A stretch of DNA of 64,000 nt from Arthrobacter sp. ISL-72 (GTDB lineage Bacteria; Actinomycetota; Actinomycetes; Actinomycetales; Micrococcaceae): contig NZ_JAGGPP010000019.1 of the NCBI RefSeq assembly GCF_018613755.1, positions 1 through 64,000 on the forward strand. The letters are read 5' to 3'. Shown here one piece after another: positions 17,676-27,058 of the stretch; within the stretch, counting starts at the first letter, position 1, and every line of letters starts with the position of its first letter. Below the pieces are notes generated by a model, which saw only the letters and a list, made by a program, of their open reading frames with translations, was not told the DNA's origin and did not search any database. A program made the position numbers and the translations under genes.

Positions 17676-19967
17676 CTAAGGGACGCTGTGGTCGGTCAAC
17701 GGCTCGACCGCCAACGCCGGCCCGGCTCCCCCTGCTTCTGCCTGGGCTCGGCGGCGGCGCCCCGCGATCAGGTCCACGGCCGCCCACACGATAATGCCAC
17801 CCACGCCAACGGACCACAACGCCACACCTGCCGTCCAGCCCGGCGGAGTAAAAGCGACAGACACGGTGCGCCCCGCGGCGTCCTCAGGCACGTCAACGGT
17901 CAGCAGGAACCCGTCAACGGGAGAACCGATGCGTGCGCCCCGGGCTTCGTAGCCCGGCCACGGCAGGCGGCCCAGCGCGGCGCGGCCACCGCCGGAAGGA
18001 ACCTGATCCACGCGAAGTGTCACCTCGGTAGCCGTACGGCCTGTCTCTGTGACGGTGGTGCCGGCCGACGTCCAGACGAGCCCGCCGGAGGAATCCGTCG
18101 GAACCTCACGGCTCCAAAGCGCCATGTCGCCGTCGTCACTGATTTGCCGCCAGCCGGCGGGCACCGACCTGATGGGCAGGGCATCCTGCCTTCCAACATA
18201 GTTGTTGTTGGCAGCGGGCCGCTGGTTACCTTCGAAGGACTTTTTCAGGATCTGGATGTTGTCGATCCCAAGCTCGTCCACCAGCATCATGCCGGTGTCG
18301 GCCCGCCGCTCGAACAGCCTGCCCAACAGCTCCGGACACGTGCCGCCGAGGTAGCGCAGGCACAGTGCATTGTTGTATTGCGTGTGGCCGATCAGCTGGT
18401 ACCGGTTGAGGACAGAAGCGGGGCTGAGGTACCAGGTGTTGGCCATGAGCGTCCTGGACCAGGTCGACTCGTCCTGCGGGTAGTCGAGGGGGTCTCCAAC
18501 GACCAGAACCTCTCCCCGGACATCTGCCAGGACGCCTTTGGGAACGGCGGTGGCCGCCGGCACGTGCGAATTGGACAGCGGGCTTCCGCCGGTTGTCCGG
18601 TGCTGCAGGAAGGTTGTCCCGAAGGTCACGCCTAGGCAGACAATGGCCACGGAGGAAGCGAGGGGCAACTTGCCCAGCGGGAGGGGATTGCCCCGCATCC
18701 GCCACCACACAGCGCAGATCGCCGTTACCGCGAGCAGGCCCGCCACGAAGACTGTCATGTAACGGTCCGGGTATTGCGCCCAGGCACCGTAGACACCGAA
18801 CGCGATCGCGCCCGTGGCCCCCAGCAGGGACAGCTTGGAAGGATGGCTGGCCAGCGCATGGGAGAGCAGCACAACGCACAGAAGCACACAGACCAGCGCA
18901 AGGTAGGGCATGAAGCGGGCCGGGTAGCGAAGGGGGCCCACGGTCGAGGGCAGCAGCACAAACATCAGGGACAGGGCTGCGAAGAACAGAATGTCCCTGA
19001 TCTCTGGGGCATACCCCCGGATCCTGCGCCAGCTCAGGAAAGCGACCAGTGGCAGGAACCAGGCAATGTAGAGGGCCGGTGCGGGAGCGGAGAAGCCGCC
19101 CCACCACCACGAGGGCATCATGGGGAAGGCTGTGGCGATGGTCGAGCTCAACAGACCGCTCAGGTCCACGCCCATGAAGTCGTCATTGGCGATAGCCGTA
19201 GTGCTGCGCGTTGTTACTGCGGCTGTCAGGACGCCGGGCAGGTAGACCACCACGGCGACCATCACCAGCGCGACTCCGATCGCCGCGGTGCGCCAGGCGG
19301 TCGCCCAGCGGCGCTTCAGGAGGGCGTCCACGCCCACGGCCAGCAGGACGAAACCCACCGCCACGGTGCCGGCCACATATCCGATGGTGACCACGAGGTA
19401 TCCGGCCAGGAAGGCCCAGAACGGACTCCGCCGGCCTTCCGCGGCCAGCTTCAGCAGCATCCAGAAGTAAGGGAGGAGTGCCCACGCCAGTTGCCCGGTG
19501 ACCCAGGATGGCGCGTCAAAGAACGTGGTGAAGCCGTTCAATGGGGAAGCAACCCCTGCCACCAGGGCCAGCGCCGGCGGGACCTTGAATGACCGGCTCA
19601 GCAGGTAGCAGCCCACACCGCCCACCACCAGGAATGCAATTTTCAGGCTGGTCGTGACGATAACGGCATCAGGTGCGAGGTAAACAATGACGCCAATGGC
19701 CATGATGAGGGGGTTCCACGTTCCCCACTGCCCTTCGGCAGCATAGTTGCCGCTCGACCATACCTGGGGGTTCAGGATCGGGACAGTCCCGGAAAGCAAC
19801 GACTCGCCCAAGTGATACCAGACGCCGTAGGCGCCGTTTTCGGTGTCATCCCAAAAATAGAACCGCGGGGTCCAGATCAGTGGAATCAAGCTGAGGAGCA
19901 GGACGCTAACCGCGGTTAATAGGACCCAAAGTAGCGGACGCGCCGGTGCATCTTCACTGTCTTGCAT
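17676..19967 (-). CDS. Large GT-C/YfhO-like membrane protein
   Basis: Encodes 763 aa from the ATG at 19967 (GGGAG upstream). About 12-13 hydrophobic segments occupy residues ~12-480, followed by a ~230-residue extracellular domain and a last membrane helix. The first extracytoplasmic loop carries RFYFWDDTENGAYG, with the acidic pair expected for GT-C enzymes that use polyprenyl-phosphate sugars, and GNYAAEGQWG. It is a paralogue of the protein at 24255-26543: DDT, GNYAAEGQWG, SPSWVTG-like, WPGY and PPGWT are conserved in order. Likely role: transfer of a lipid-linked sugar to an envelope polymer, or related YfhO-type function. The substrate is unknown. Confidence 0.78.
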   Translation of the reverse strand: MQDSEDAPARPLLWVLLTAVSVLLLSLIPLIWTPRFYFWDDTENGAYGVWYHLGESLLSGTVPILNPQVWSSGNYAAEGQWGTWNPLIMAIGVIVYLAPDAVIVTTSLKIAFLVVGGVGCYLLSRSFKVPPALALVAGVASPLNGFTTFFDAPSWVTGQLAWALLPYFWMLLKLAAEGRRSPFWAFLAGYLVVTIGYVAGTVAVGFVLLAVGVDALLKRRWATAWRTAAIGVALVMVAVVVYLPGVLTAAVTTRSTTAIANDDFMGVDLSGLLSSTIATAFPMMPSWWWGGFSAPAPALYIAWFLPLVAFLSWRRIRGYAPEIRDILFFAALSLMFVLLPSTVGPLRYPARFMPYLALVCVLLCVVLLSHALASHPSKLSLLGATGAIAFGVYGAWAQYPDRYMTVFVAGLLAVTAICAVWWRMRGNPLPLGKLPLASSVAIVCLGVTFGTTFLQHRTTGGSPLSNSHVPAATAVPKGVLADVRGEVLVVGDPLDYPQDESTWSRTLMANTWYLSPASVLNRYQLIGHTQYNNALCLRYLGGTCPELLGRLFERRADTGMMLVDELGIDNIQILKKSFEGNQRPAANNNYVGRQDALPIRSVPAGWRQISDDGDMALWSREVPTDSSGGLVWTSAGTTVTETGRTATEVTLRVDQVPSGGGRAALGRLPWPGYEARGARIGSPVDGFLLTVDVPEDAAGRTVSVAFTPPGWTAGVALWSVGVGGIIVWAAVDLIAGRRRRAQAEAGGAGPALAVEPLTDHSVP

Positions 19968-20045
19968 TAACTCCCTGTCTGTAGGTTCCGGCAGGCCCCG
20001 CCCTGACCAAAGGTGCGGCATCAGGATCCGGCCAAGCCAACGTCC

Positions 20046-21974
20046 TCAGTCGGCCACTTTCCAGAGGGTGATGGTGGCCGGCTGGCCGCCGTTGCTGTAG
20101 GTGGCCTCCGAAATTTTCGCGCCGGTGACCTGCCCCTGCCAGCCGGTGGGGCAACCTGTGTCAGTCAGCACGTAGCGGATGTCCACTTTTTCCGCGGCAA
20201 GCTGGGCGAACGAGCCCTTTGAGCGCTGCACCAGGATCTCGCGGATGTCCTTTTCATTCTTGGGCCAGGCCAGGCCGAGATTGTAGAACGCGGTGGGCAG
20301 ACCGGTCAGGGCCTTCACGCGGAACGGGCTGATGCAAGGATCGAACATCACCAGTTCGGAGGCCTGGCCCTTGCCGTCGACCGTTACCCGCATGTCCGAG
20401 CCGGGTTCGGTCAGCGGCAACGCTGCTGACTTTATCGCAAGTGCCTGCGGGTCGCTGAAGCTCGCCGTGCCGTAGTCGTGGACGTACTCGGAAAACTTCG
20501 AGTAGTCGGCGAGGCTGACGGCAAGGGCAACAACCACCGCCACGGATGCACTCGCCACAATGATCGCCGGCCTGCGGCCGAAGCCGGCGCCTGTAGATGC
20601 CGGTGCCGCGGACCCGGCGGGTGATTCGGCCACAGCGGGCTGCGGTTCGCGGCCCGCCCGCCAGAGACGCCAGCTCCGCACGGCAACCTGGCAGAACACC
20701 GGGACGGCCGCGGCAGTGACCATGGTGAAGCTGTCGATCCAGAAGCGATATGGCTCCTGGTTCGCACCCCAAAGATCGTTGCTGGCAACCAAGGTCCAGG
20801 CAAAGGCGGAGCCCACGGCAAACGCCAGCCAGGCTTTGTTCTTTTGAACGATGCCCGCCCAGAAGATCAACCCGAGCATGAGCAAGGGAACCAGGGCACC
20901 GAGGACGCCGGTCCACAGCGGCACGCCCAGCGCGTTGGACGACAGTTCCCGGTAGGTCAGGAAGTCATCCTTGTCAGCCAGGCCAAGCAGGGTGCCGAGG
21001 ATCGTGGGGGAAGCCGCAAGGGCCAGTGACACGCAGGCGGCGATGACGGGAGCCTTGTACTTCAACAGGACCAGGACGAAGCCAGGTCCGGCGGCAAGGA
21101 GGCCCGCCATGAGCGTCACCAGCGGGCCGGCGGTTTCAGCCACCGTAGTGCCGCCGAGAAGCACCGCGGCAAGCAGTCCAAGGCTCAGGGCGGTGTGCCA
21201 CTTGCGTCCGTAGTTCAACAGCCCGTAGGCGCCCGTGGCGTAGACGAGAAGGTAAACGGCCGTCAGGAAGGAATACGTCTGGACATTGGCCAACGCCCCC
21301 ACCGCGGCAGCCGCAACAATCACGACGGCGGTACGAACCTTCGCGCCGGCCGGCGCCCGGCCGTCCAGCAGGGGGAACGTCACACCGATGAGGAGGCAGA
21401 TGGCAGTGACGGCAATGGACAGCGCCGCAGATTCCCCGTTGAGGGTGAACAGCACACCGAAGGCACCCCACAGAACACCGTGATTGTCCAGCGAGTGGTG
21501 CCAGTTGCCCGTGGCCGCCACGGCGAACGTGCCGATGATGCTGGGGACAAAACCGAGGACGCCCAAAACCGGAAGGCCGGTCAGGCGGATCAGCAGCCAG
21601 CTGATCGCTGCCACCATTACGAACTGAAACGCCAGGCCCGCAACCTGCCAGGTGGCAATGATGTCAGTGTCGAAAAGGCGCGACAGCAGCCCGAGAAATA
21701 CGTAATACAGGCGCGGATAGTGGTTCGTGCCGGTTTCGGTAAAAGGTTCAACGGCGGCCATGTTGCCGTTTTTAACGTTGACTGCGATCGCTAGGTACGA
21801 GTACTGGTCGTAGGGGAAATACTGGCGGAAGTTCTGCCAACTGAACCCCGTGCTCGTAGTCAGCGGACGGACCTGGAGTACCCAGTACATCAGTCCGGAC
21901 AATGCAATGGCGGCGGCTGAGACCAGGTGCTGCCAGTTTTTCCGAGACTTCTTGGCAGCTATTTGCTGTGACAT
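20046..21974 (-). CDS. GT-C-type membrane glycosyltransferase, putative
   Basis: Encodes 642 aa from the ATG at 21974. The longer frame to 22100 has no better start and crosses the probable promoter region. About 12 transmembrane helices lie in residues ~15-510, followed by a ~120-residue extracellular C-terminal domain with Cys residues (FDPCISPF, DTGCPTGW). The first outer loop holds YFPYDQYSYLAIAVNV, placed like the catalytic loop of GT-C enzymes. It is not a close paralogue of the two YfhO-like neighbours. The ribosome-binding site (AGGGGA) directly abuts the ATG, so the exact start is uncertain. Probably glycosylates an extracytoplasmic polymer using a polyprenyl-linked sugar. Confidence 0.68.
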   Translation of the reverse strand: MSQQIAAKKSRKNWQHLVSAAAIALSGLMYWVLQVRPLTTSTGFSWQNFRQYFPYDQYSYLAIAVNVKNGNMAAVEPFTETGTNHYPRLYYVFLGLLSRLFDTDIIATWQVAGLAFQFVMVAAISWLLIRLTGLPVLGVLGFVPSIIGTFAVAATGNWHHSLDNHGVLWGAFGVLFTLNGESAALSIAVTAICLLIGVTFPLLDGRAPAGAKVRTAVVIVAAAAVGALANVQTYSFLTAVYLLVYATGAYGLLNYGRKWHTALSLGLLAAVLLGGTTVAETAGPLVTLMAGLLAAGPGFVLVLLKYKAPVIAACVSLALAASPTILGTLLGLADKDDFLTYRELSSNALGVPLWTGVLGALVPLLMLGLIFWAGIVQKNKAWLAFAVGSAFAWTLVASNDLWGANQEPYRFWIDSFTMVTAAAVPVFCQVAVRSWRLWRAGREPQPAVAESPAGSAAPASTGAGFGRRPAIIVASASVAVVVALAVSLADYSKFSEYVHDYGTASFSDPQALAIKSAALPLTEPGSDMRVTVDGKGQASELVMFDPCISPFRVKALTGLPTAFYNLGLAWPKNEKDIREILVQRSKGSFAQLAAEKVDIRYVLTDTGCPTGWQGQVTGAKISEATYSNGGQPATITLWKVAD

Positions 21975-22121
21975 TCCCCTGGATACCCCGATATTTTCCG
22001 TCGAATTGCTGCGCAGCGTCCCGATGGCTGCTCGGTTACAAGTAAAGATTCTAAGGCCTGCGGCAGCAGCGGCAGGCCTCCGGTCCCGCGCCCGCGTCAC
22101 ACTGCATTGTCGCCAAACCGG

Positions 22122-22127
22122 TAGACT
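22122..22127 (+). promoter_or_regulatory. -10 box, near-leaderless promoter of GT2 gene
   Basis: TAGACT fits TANNNT and ends 8 nt before the ATG at 22136. No Shine-Dalgarno sequence is present. This supports ATG 22136 over GTG 22130 as the start. Confidence 0.45.
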
Positions 22128-22135
22128 CTGTGCAC

Positions 22136-23206
22136 ATGACCAATGCAGTGACAGGCTCTTCGGCCAGCACCCATCGTATTTCCGTCGTCGTTCCTGTTTA
22201 CCAAGGCGAAAAGACGCTGCCGGAGGTCGTTGCCGAACTTATGGGACTGGCGGAACCGCAAATTTCGCCCGCCGGCCACCGTTTTGTCATTGCAGAAGTT
22301 CTTCTCGTATTCGACCATGGCCCGGACCGCTCCGCCCAGGTCATCCGTGACCTCGCCGCCCGCTACGACATCGTCCGCGGAGTGTGGCTGAGCCGGAACT
22401 TCGGACAGCACCCGGCAACTCTTGCGGGCATGGCTTCCGCCGGCGGCGACTGGGTTGTCACCATGGACGAGGACGGCCAGCACGATCCCGCCGCCATCGG
22501 CGACATGCTGGACACCGCCATGGCAAGGCAGTCCACGCTCGTATACGCCCTGCCCAGCAACAAACCCCCTCACGGCTTCCTTCGCAACGCGGCCTCAAAA
22601 AGTGCGAAGAAGGTCGTGGCGGCGCTGCTTTCCAGCAATGACGCCCCCAACTATCAAAGCTTCCGGCTTGTGACCGGCGAAGTCGCCCGTTCCGTAGCCG
22701 CCTACGCAGGCAACGCCGTCTATCTCGACGTCGCGCTCGGCTGGATCGCTTCAAATGTCGCCACATGCCCCGTCGCCTTGCGTGAAGAAGGCGACCGGGC
22801 CTCCGGCTACCGGCTCCGGACCCTGCTGTCCCACTTCTGGCGGATGGTGATCTCCAGCGGCACGCGCGGGCTTCGGCTCGTGAGCCTGATCGGGGCATTG
22901 TTCGCGTTCCTCGGTGTCTGCCTGGCCATCTACCTTCTCATCGCGTACCTCACGGGACATGGTGCCGGGCAGCAGGGCTGGACGTCCACCATGATTGTGA
23001 TCCTCATCAGCACGGGCGCCATTCTGTTTTCCCTTGGCGTCATTGCCGAATACGTTGGGGTCAACGTCAACATGGCCATGGGCAAGCCCGCCTACCTGAT
23101 CGTGAGCGACCCCGCAGTGGGTCCGTTGGGGAAAGCCAGCACGGTGGAAGCCCCCGCCGGCCAGGGAACAGCCGCAGCATCCGGGGGAAACACGCCCAAT
23201 GCCTGA
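22136..23206 (+). CDS. GtrB/DPM-like family 2 glycosyltransferase
   Basis: Encodes 356 aa. The GT2 fold begins with ISVVVPVYQGEKTL and shows VTMDEDGQHDP (the D-x-D type nucleotide-sugar site) and the acceptor-site motif YQSFRLVTGE. Two C-terminal transmembrane helices (LIGALFAFLGVCLAIYLLI and MIVILISTGAILFSLGVIAE) match the GtrB/polyprenyl-phosphate glycosyltransferase architecture. Such enzymes load a sugar onto undecaprenyl phosphate at the inner face. A GtrA-type flippase candidate and a GT-C enzyme lie downstream on the same strand, which would complete a three-component system. The epimerase gene overlaps its 3' end by 8 nt. Confidence 0.85.
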   Translation: MTNAVTGSSASTHRISVVVPVYQGEKTLPEVVAELMGLAEPQISPAGHRFVIAEVLLVFDHGPDRSAQVIRDLAARYDIVRGVWLSRNFGQHPATLAGMASAGGDWVVTMDEDGQHDPAAIGDMLDTAMARQSTLVYALPSNKPPHGFLRNAASKSAKKVVAALLSSNDAPNYQSFRLVTGEVARSVAAYAGNAVYLDVALGWIASNVATCPVALREEGDRASGYRLRTLLSHFWRMVISSGTRGLRLVSLIGALFAFLGVCLAIYLLIAYLTGHGAGQQGWTSTMIVILISTGAILFSLGVIAEYVGVNVNMAMGKPAYLIVSDPAVGPLGKASTVEAPAGQGTAAASGGNTPNA

Positions 23207-24155
23207 TCCGGTATGGGTCGTCGGCGCAGGCGGACTGCTTGGGCGGGGCCTCGTCTCCGCGCTCAAGGCAAGGGGTCACGAAGTACTGACCACCTCGATT
23301 CCCTGGCAGGATCCTGCTGCCGCCAAAGCTGCCCTGGCGGCAGGGGCCGAGCAACTGAAGACCGTCTCGGCCGGCAAACCCTGGGTTGTGGCCTGGTGCG
23401 CCGGCGCAGGAGTCACGGGGACATCCCAGGCCGAGCTTGATTCCGAACTCGACGTCTTCAAGGCCGCCCTTGATTCGATGGCCGAAATCCTGTGCGCACC
23501 GGGCTCGGCACCCGGCCGGTTCTTCCTCGCTTCGTCGGCGGGCGGCGTCTACGCCGGCGCACCCAACCCTCCGTATTCGGAAGACAGCACGCCACAGCCT
23601 CTTGCTCCTTACGGATTTGCGAAGCTCGCCGCGGAACGCGCCGTCACCGGGTTTGCGGCGGCATCAGGCACCCGGGTGGTGATCGGCCGGGTTGCCAACC
23701 TCTACGGTCCCGGGCAGAACCTCGCCAAACCGCAGGGGCTCATCTCGGTGTTCGCGAAAGCCCACCTGACCGGACAGCCGGTGTCCGTTTACGTTTCCCT
23801 GGACACCCTCCGGGACTACATCTTCATCGACGACGCCGCCGCTCTAATAGCCGATTGCCTTGACCGTCTTTGCGGATCCGACGTGGTCTCCGGCCAGACC
23901 GTGACCAAGATCATCGCCACCCAGCGGGCAGACACGATCGGCGCGCTGATTGGCGCCTGCCGGACGGTCTTCAAGCGGCGCCCCCGAATCGTGCTCGGCG
24001 CCTCGCCCTACGCCAAGGCCCAGGCGCACGACCTTCGGCTGAGGTCCGTGGTCTGGACGGAACTCGACAACCGCCAGTTCACCCCCCTTCCTGTCGGAAT
24101 CGACGCAACAGTCCGGGACATGCAGACCCTGAGAAGCGCCTCAGGCTCCCTGTAG
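23199..24155 (+). CDS. NAD-dependent epimerase/dehydratase (SDR family)
   Basis: Encodes 318 aa. The N-terminal VWVVGAGGLLGRGLV is a GxxGxxG nucleotide-binding motif. The catalytic region shows FLASSAGGVYAG (Ser) and YGFAKLAAERAV (Tyr-x3-Lys), and VANLYGPGQN is typical of nucleotide-sugar epimerases. It overlaps the GtrB-like gene by 8 nt, suggesting that it makes or modifies the sugar that this enzyme uses. The exact substrate cannot be told from sequence. The protein is soluble, with no signal or membrane segment. Confidence 0.85.
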   Translation: MPDPVWVVGAGGLLGRGLVSALKARGHEVLTTSIPWQDPAAAKAALAAGAEQLKTVSAGKPWVVAWCAGAGVTGTSQAELDSELDVFKAALDSMAEILCAPGSAPGRFFLASSAGGVYAGAPNPPYSEDSTPQPLAPYGFAKLAAERAVTGFAAASGTRVVIGRVANLYGPGQNLAKPQGLISVFAKAHLTGQPVSVYVSLDTLRDYIFIDDAAALIADCLDRLCGSDVVSGQTVTKIIATQRADTIGALIGACRTVFKRRPRIVLGASPYAKAQAHDLRLRSVVWTELDNRQFTPLPVGIDATVRDMQTLRSASGSL

Positions 24156-24211
24156 CGCAGCGAAACCGGCGGGCGCGGACGCTGCGAAAATGGGAGGACC
24201 GCCCCATTCGG

Positions 24212-24217
24212 TACCCT
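24212..24217 (+). promoter_or_regulatory. Candidate -10 box upstream of the second YfhO-like gene
   Basis: TACCCT fits TANNNT and lies about 37 nt upstream of the TTG start at 24255. It follows a small 6-bp hairpin (AATGGG/CCCATT). The gap between 24155 and 24255 could therefore contain an internal promoter. Confidence 0.3.
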
Positions 24218-24254
24218 AGATGGAGCGTTAGCAACAGAAAGAGACCGTGCCGAG

Positions 24255-26543
24255 TTGAATATTCATGAACGACCCGCAGCGGCCAGGATCGGAAATCCTG
24301 GTTTGTTGTGGGCCCTGGCCACGCCGGTGGCCACCGTCCTGGCTGCGCTGGTGCCGGTCATTTTCAACCACCGGTTCTACTTCTATGACGACACCCAGAT
24401 CGGCGCATACCCGATCTGGCGCGAAATCGGAGAAATGCTCCGCTCAGGCCAGTGGCCCCTGTTCAGCGCCGAGGGCTGGCAGGCCGGAAACTACGCCGCC
24501 GAGGGTCAATGGGGCATTTTCAGCCCGGTGACACTGGGGATCGGCCTGGCCTCCACCTATTTCAGTAACGCCCTGATTTTCTCCACCCTGGCCAAAGTGG
24601 CACTCCTGGCCACGGCCAGCATCGGCATTTACCTGGTCAGCCGCAGCCTTGGCGCCCGCCGGCCCTGGGCCTTCGTCGCCGGGGTTGCCTCCACCCTTGC
24701 CGGATTCACCGTGTATCTTGATTCCCCCTCCTGGGTCACCGGGCTGATGGTGTGGGCCTTCCTGCCGTTTGTCTGGTGGTCGCTCCGGCGGATGTGCTAC
24801 CAGCAGAAGTCACCTCTTCCCGTCCTCATCTCGGGCTATCTCCTGGTTACTGTCGGCTACGTTCACGGAACCATCATGATGGTCCTTCTGTTCGTCGCCG
24901 TCCTGGTCGAATTACTGGTGCGCCGGGACTGGAAGTCCCTTGTGAAGACCGTTTCTTCCGGCGCCCTGCTGGGCCTGGTGGCCTTGGCGGTCTACCTTCC
25001 CGGAGTCCTGACCCTGCGGACCACCGCCCGCACCCAGGTCGTCGCCAACACCAACTTCCTGACAGTCGACCTCACGGGCCTGGCCGGTTCGGCACTTCCG
25101 AGCAACCTGCCGCAGGTTGCTTCCTGGTGGTGGGGTCCGTTCGCGCCCGCACCCCTGACCTACATAGCGTGGTTCCTGCCGCTCTTTGCGCTGGTCAACT
25201 TCCGGCAGCTGCGGCGCCTCGTCCCGGGCATTGCCAGCATTCCCGTGTTCCTGATCCTGTCGCTGATGCTGACACTCGCCCCCAGCGACCTTGGACCGCT
25301 CCGCACGCCCGTGCGGCTCATGCCGTACGTCTGCCTCGCAGTCATCGTGCTGCTGTGCGTGGCCCTCTCGCTGGCAAGGGTCACCCCGATCTCCCGGACA
25401 CGCTGGCTCAGCACCGCTGCTGTCTTCGCTGCGAGCGTTTACCTGGGATGGACGGGGAAGCCTGAACTGTGGACCGTCAGCGCCCGCATGGTTCTGATCA
25501 TGGCTGTCGGATTCGCCCTGACAGCGGTGGCACTTCGAAGGATCCGCACCAAGGCCAAGGCCGACGGCGTTGTCGCCGCCGTGCTCGTGGCTACCTCCCT
25601 GATGCTGGCATTCCCGCAGCACCATTACTTTCCCAACCCGCCGGTTCAGGACTTCCAGCTTCCCGCTGACACGTCGAAATACTCCACCCAGCTTTCGGGT
25701 TCCAAGGGCCAGGCCGTCGTGGTCGGCACTCCGTCCGCCCTGGACAGTTCCATTTGGGCGGAGTCGCTCGTGGGCAATATGTGGTACCTCAACCCAGGTT
25801 CCGTGCACAACCTGTACAGCCCCATCCAGAATGCCGCCTACTCCAAGGATTTGTGCATCGGGTCCCGCGGCGAGACCTGCAAGGAACTCAGCACAAAGCT
25901 CTTCGAAATCGACCCGACGTCCGGGAAGCCGATCGCTGACCTCCTGCGCGTGGACACAGTCCAGATTGTGCGCGACGCGGGTGACCCTGCCGGCGCCGAA
26001 CTCGACAAGGCCGTTCCGCCGTCGGGCTGGTCAGTTGCGTCCCGCACCGCGAATACGGTCATGTGGACCCGGGACGTGCCCCTTGGCTCCGTGGGCGCCC
26101 CCGTCTACGCGTCAGAGGGAACGGACATCGAGCCGGTATCCAACTCCAGCACGGAGGTTAGGTTCAAAGTGAACGAGGTCCCCGCCTCGGGCGGGAAGGT
26201 GACGCTGGGACGCATCGCCTGGCCCGGCTACACGGCTGACGGCGCCACCATCGCCGATCCGCTGCGAGGTTACCTGCTGACGGTGGAGGTGGGTCCGGAG
26301 ATGGCGGGCAAGACGGTGACGGTCTCGTTCCAACCGCCCGGCTGGACGCTCGAAATTGCTTCCCTTGCAGCTGCGCTGCTGCTGGGCGCGGCCTGGTCGC
26401 TGGTCCATGCACTTCGCGGCCGCCGGCGCCCCGCCGGCTCCGGCTCTGGCGCCGCTCCTGCGGCGTCCGCCCCCTCCCCCGCTTCGGCACTCCGCTCCGG
26501 CGAAGCAGAGCGGGAATACGCCCTGAGAAAAGAGGACAAATAG
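24255..26543 (+). CDS. Large GT-C/YfhO-like membrane protein (paralogue of 17676-19967)
   Basis: Encodes 762 aa. The start appears to be TTG at 24255, since no in-frame ATG or GTG precedes the first membrane helix; the ribosome-binding site is weak. About 12 transmembrane segments are followed by an extracellular domain (~470-700) and a final helix. Loop 1 contains RFYFYDDTQIGAYP, the probable acidic GT-C catalytic pair. It shares GNYAAEGQWG, SPSWVTG, GRIAWPGYTADGA and FQPPGWT with the protein at 17676-19967, so the two are duplicates. GtrA starts at its stop codon (1-nt overlap), linking it to a GtrA/GtrB system as the transferase component. Confidence 0.78.
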   Translation: MNIHERPAAARIGNPGLLWALATPVATVLAALVPVIFNHRFYFYDDTQIGAYPIWREIGEMLRSGQWPLFSAEGWQAGNYAAEGQWGIFSPVTLGIGLASTYFSNALIFSTLAKVALLATASIGIYLVSRSLGARRPWAFVAGVASTLAGFTVYLDSPSWVTGLMVWAFLPFVWWSLRRMCYQQKSPLPVLISGYLLVTVGYVHGTIMMVLLFVAVLVELLVRRDWKSLVKTVSSGALLGLVALAVYLPGVLTLRTTARTQVVANTNFLTVDLTGLAGSALPSNLPQVASWWWGPFAPAPLTYIAWFLPLFALVNFRQLRRLVPGIASIPVFLILSLMLTLAPSDLGPLRTPVRLMPYVCLAVIVLLCVALSLARVTPISRTRWLSTAAVFAASVYLGWTGKPELWTVSARMVLIMAVGFALTAVALRRIRTKAKADGVVAAVLVATSLMLAFPQHHYFPNPPVQDFQLPADTSKYSTQLSGSKGQAVVVGTPSALDSSIWAESLVGNMWYLNPGSVHNLYSPIQNAAYSKDLCIGSRGETCKELSTKLFEIDPTSGKPIADLLRVDTVQIVRDAGDPAGAELDKAVPPSGWSVASRTANTVMWTRDVPLGSVGAPVYASEGTDIEPVSNSSTEVRFKVNEVPASGGKVTLGRIAWPGYTADGATIADPLRGYLLTVEVGPEMAGKTVTVSFQPPGWTLEIASLAAALLLGAAWSLVHALRGRRRPAGSGSGAAPAASAPSPASALRSGEAEREYALRKEDK

Positions 26544-27058
26544 TGGCTTCCCATCCGCCGACAGCGGACGAGCCGGTACGCGGGATTCATTCCGGCCCGC
26601 CCGGCCCTTTGATGAAGGTTGTGAAGGATCAGCGTGTGGCGTTCCTCCTCGTTGGCGGTGCCAACACGGCCTTCAGCACCGGCCTCTTCATTGTTTTGGC
26701 CCTGGCGTTCCCCCAGGCACCGTCGTTCATCCTGCTTTCGACTTCGTGGACGGTCTCGCTCATCGCTGTCTTCTTCGTGTATCGGAAGCTCGTGTTCCGC
26801 GTCAAAGGGCATGTCTGGCTGGACCTGGGCCGGTTCGCGCTTGTCAACCTCACGTCCTTGCTGGTGAACATCAGCCTGCTTTCGCTGTTTGCCGACCTGC
26901 TGCAGTTCCCGAGGATCCCCACCCAGCTGGCCATCACCTTCCTGTCCGTGGTCATCAGCTACTTCGGTCACCGCCACTTTTCATTCCGGCGCAAGCATTC
27001 ACCGGAGCACCCCAAGACGGCTTCAATCAACGGCACAAAAGAGGAAGAGACCGCATGA
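26543..27058 (+). CDS. GtrA-family membrane protein (putative polyprenyl-phosphate-sugar flippase)
   Basis: Encodes 171 aa. It starts with GTG overlapping the previous stop (TAGTG) and has GAGGA upstream. Four transmembrane helices are visible, from VAFLLVGGANTAFSTGLFIV to ITFLSVVISYFGHRHFSF, with the GtrA/PF04138 hallmarks FLLVGGANTAF near the N-terminus and SYFGHRHFSFRR at the C-terminal end. GtrA proteins are thought to flip undecaprenyl-phosphate sugars made by GtrB-type enzymes. The neighbours provide a GtrB-like GT2 and a GT-C enzyme. The next gene overlaps its stop by 4 nt. Confidence 0.88.
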   Translation: MASHPPTADEPVRGIHSGPPGPLMKVVKDQRVAFLLVGGANTAFSTGLFIVLALAFPQAPSFILLSTSWTVSLIAVFFVYRKLVFRVKGHVWLDLGRFALVNLTSLLVNISLLSLFADLLQFPRIPTQLAITFLSVVISYFGHRHFSFRRKHSPEHPKTASINGTKEEETA

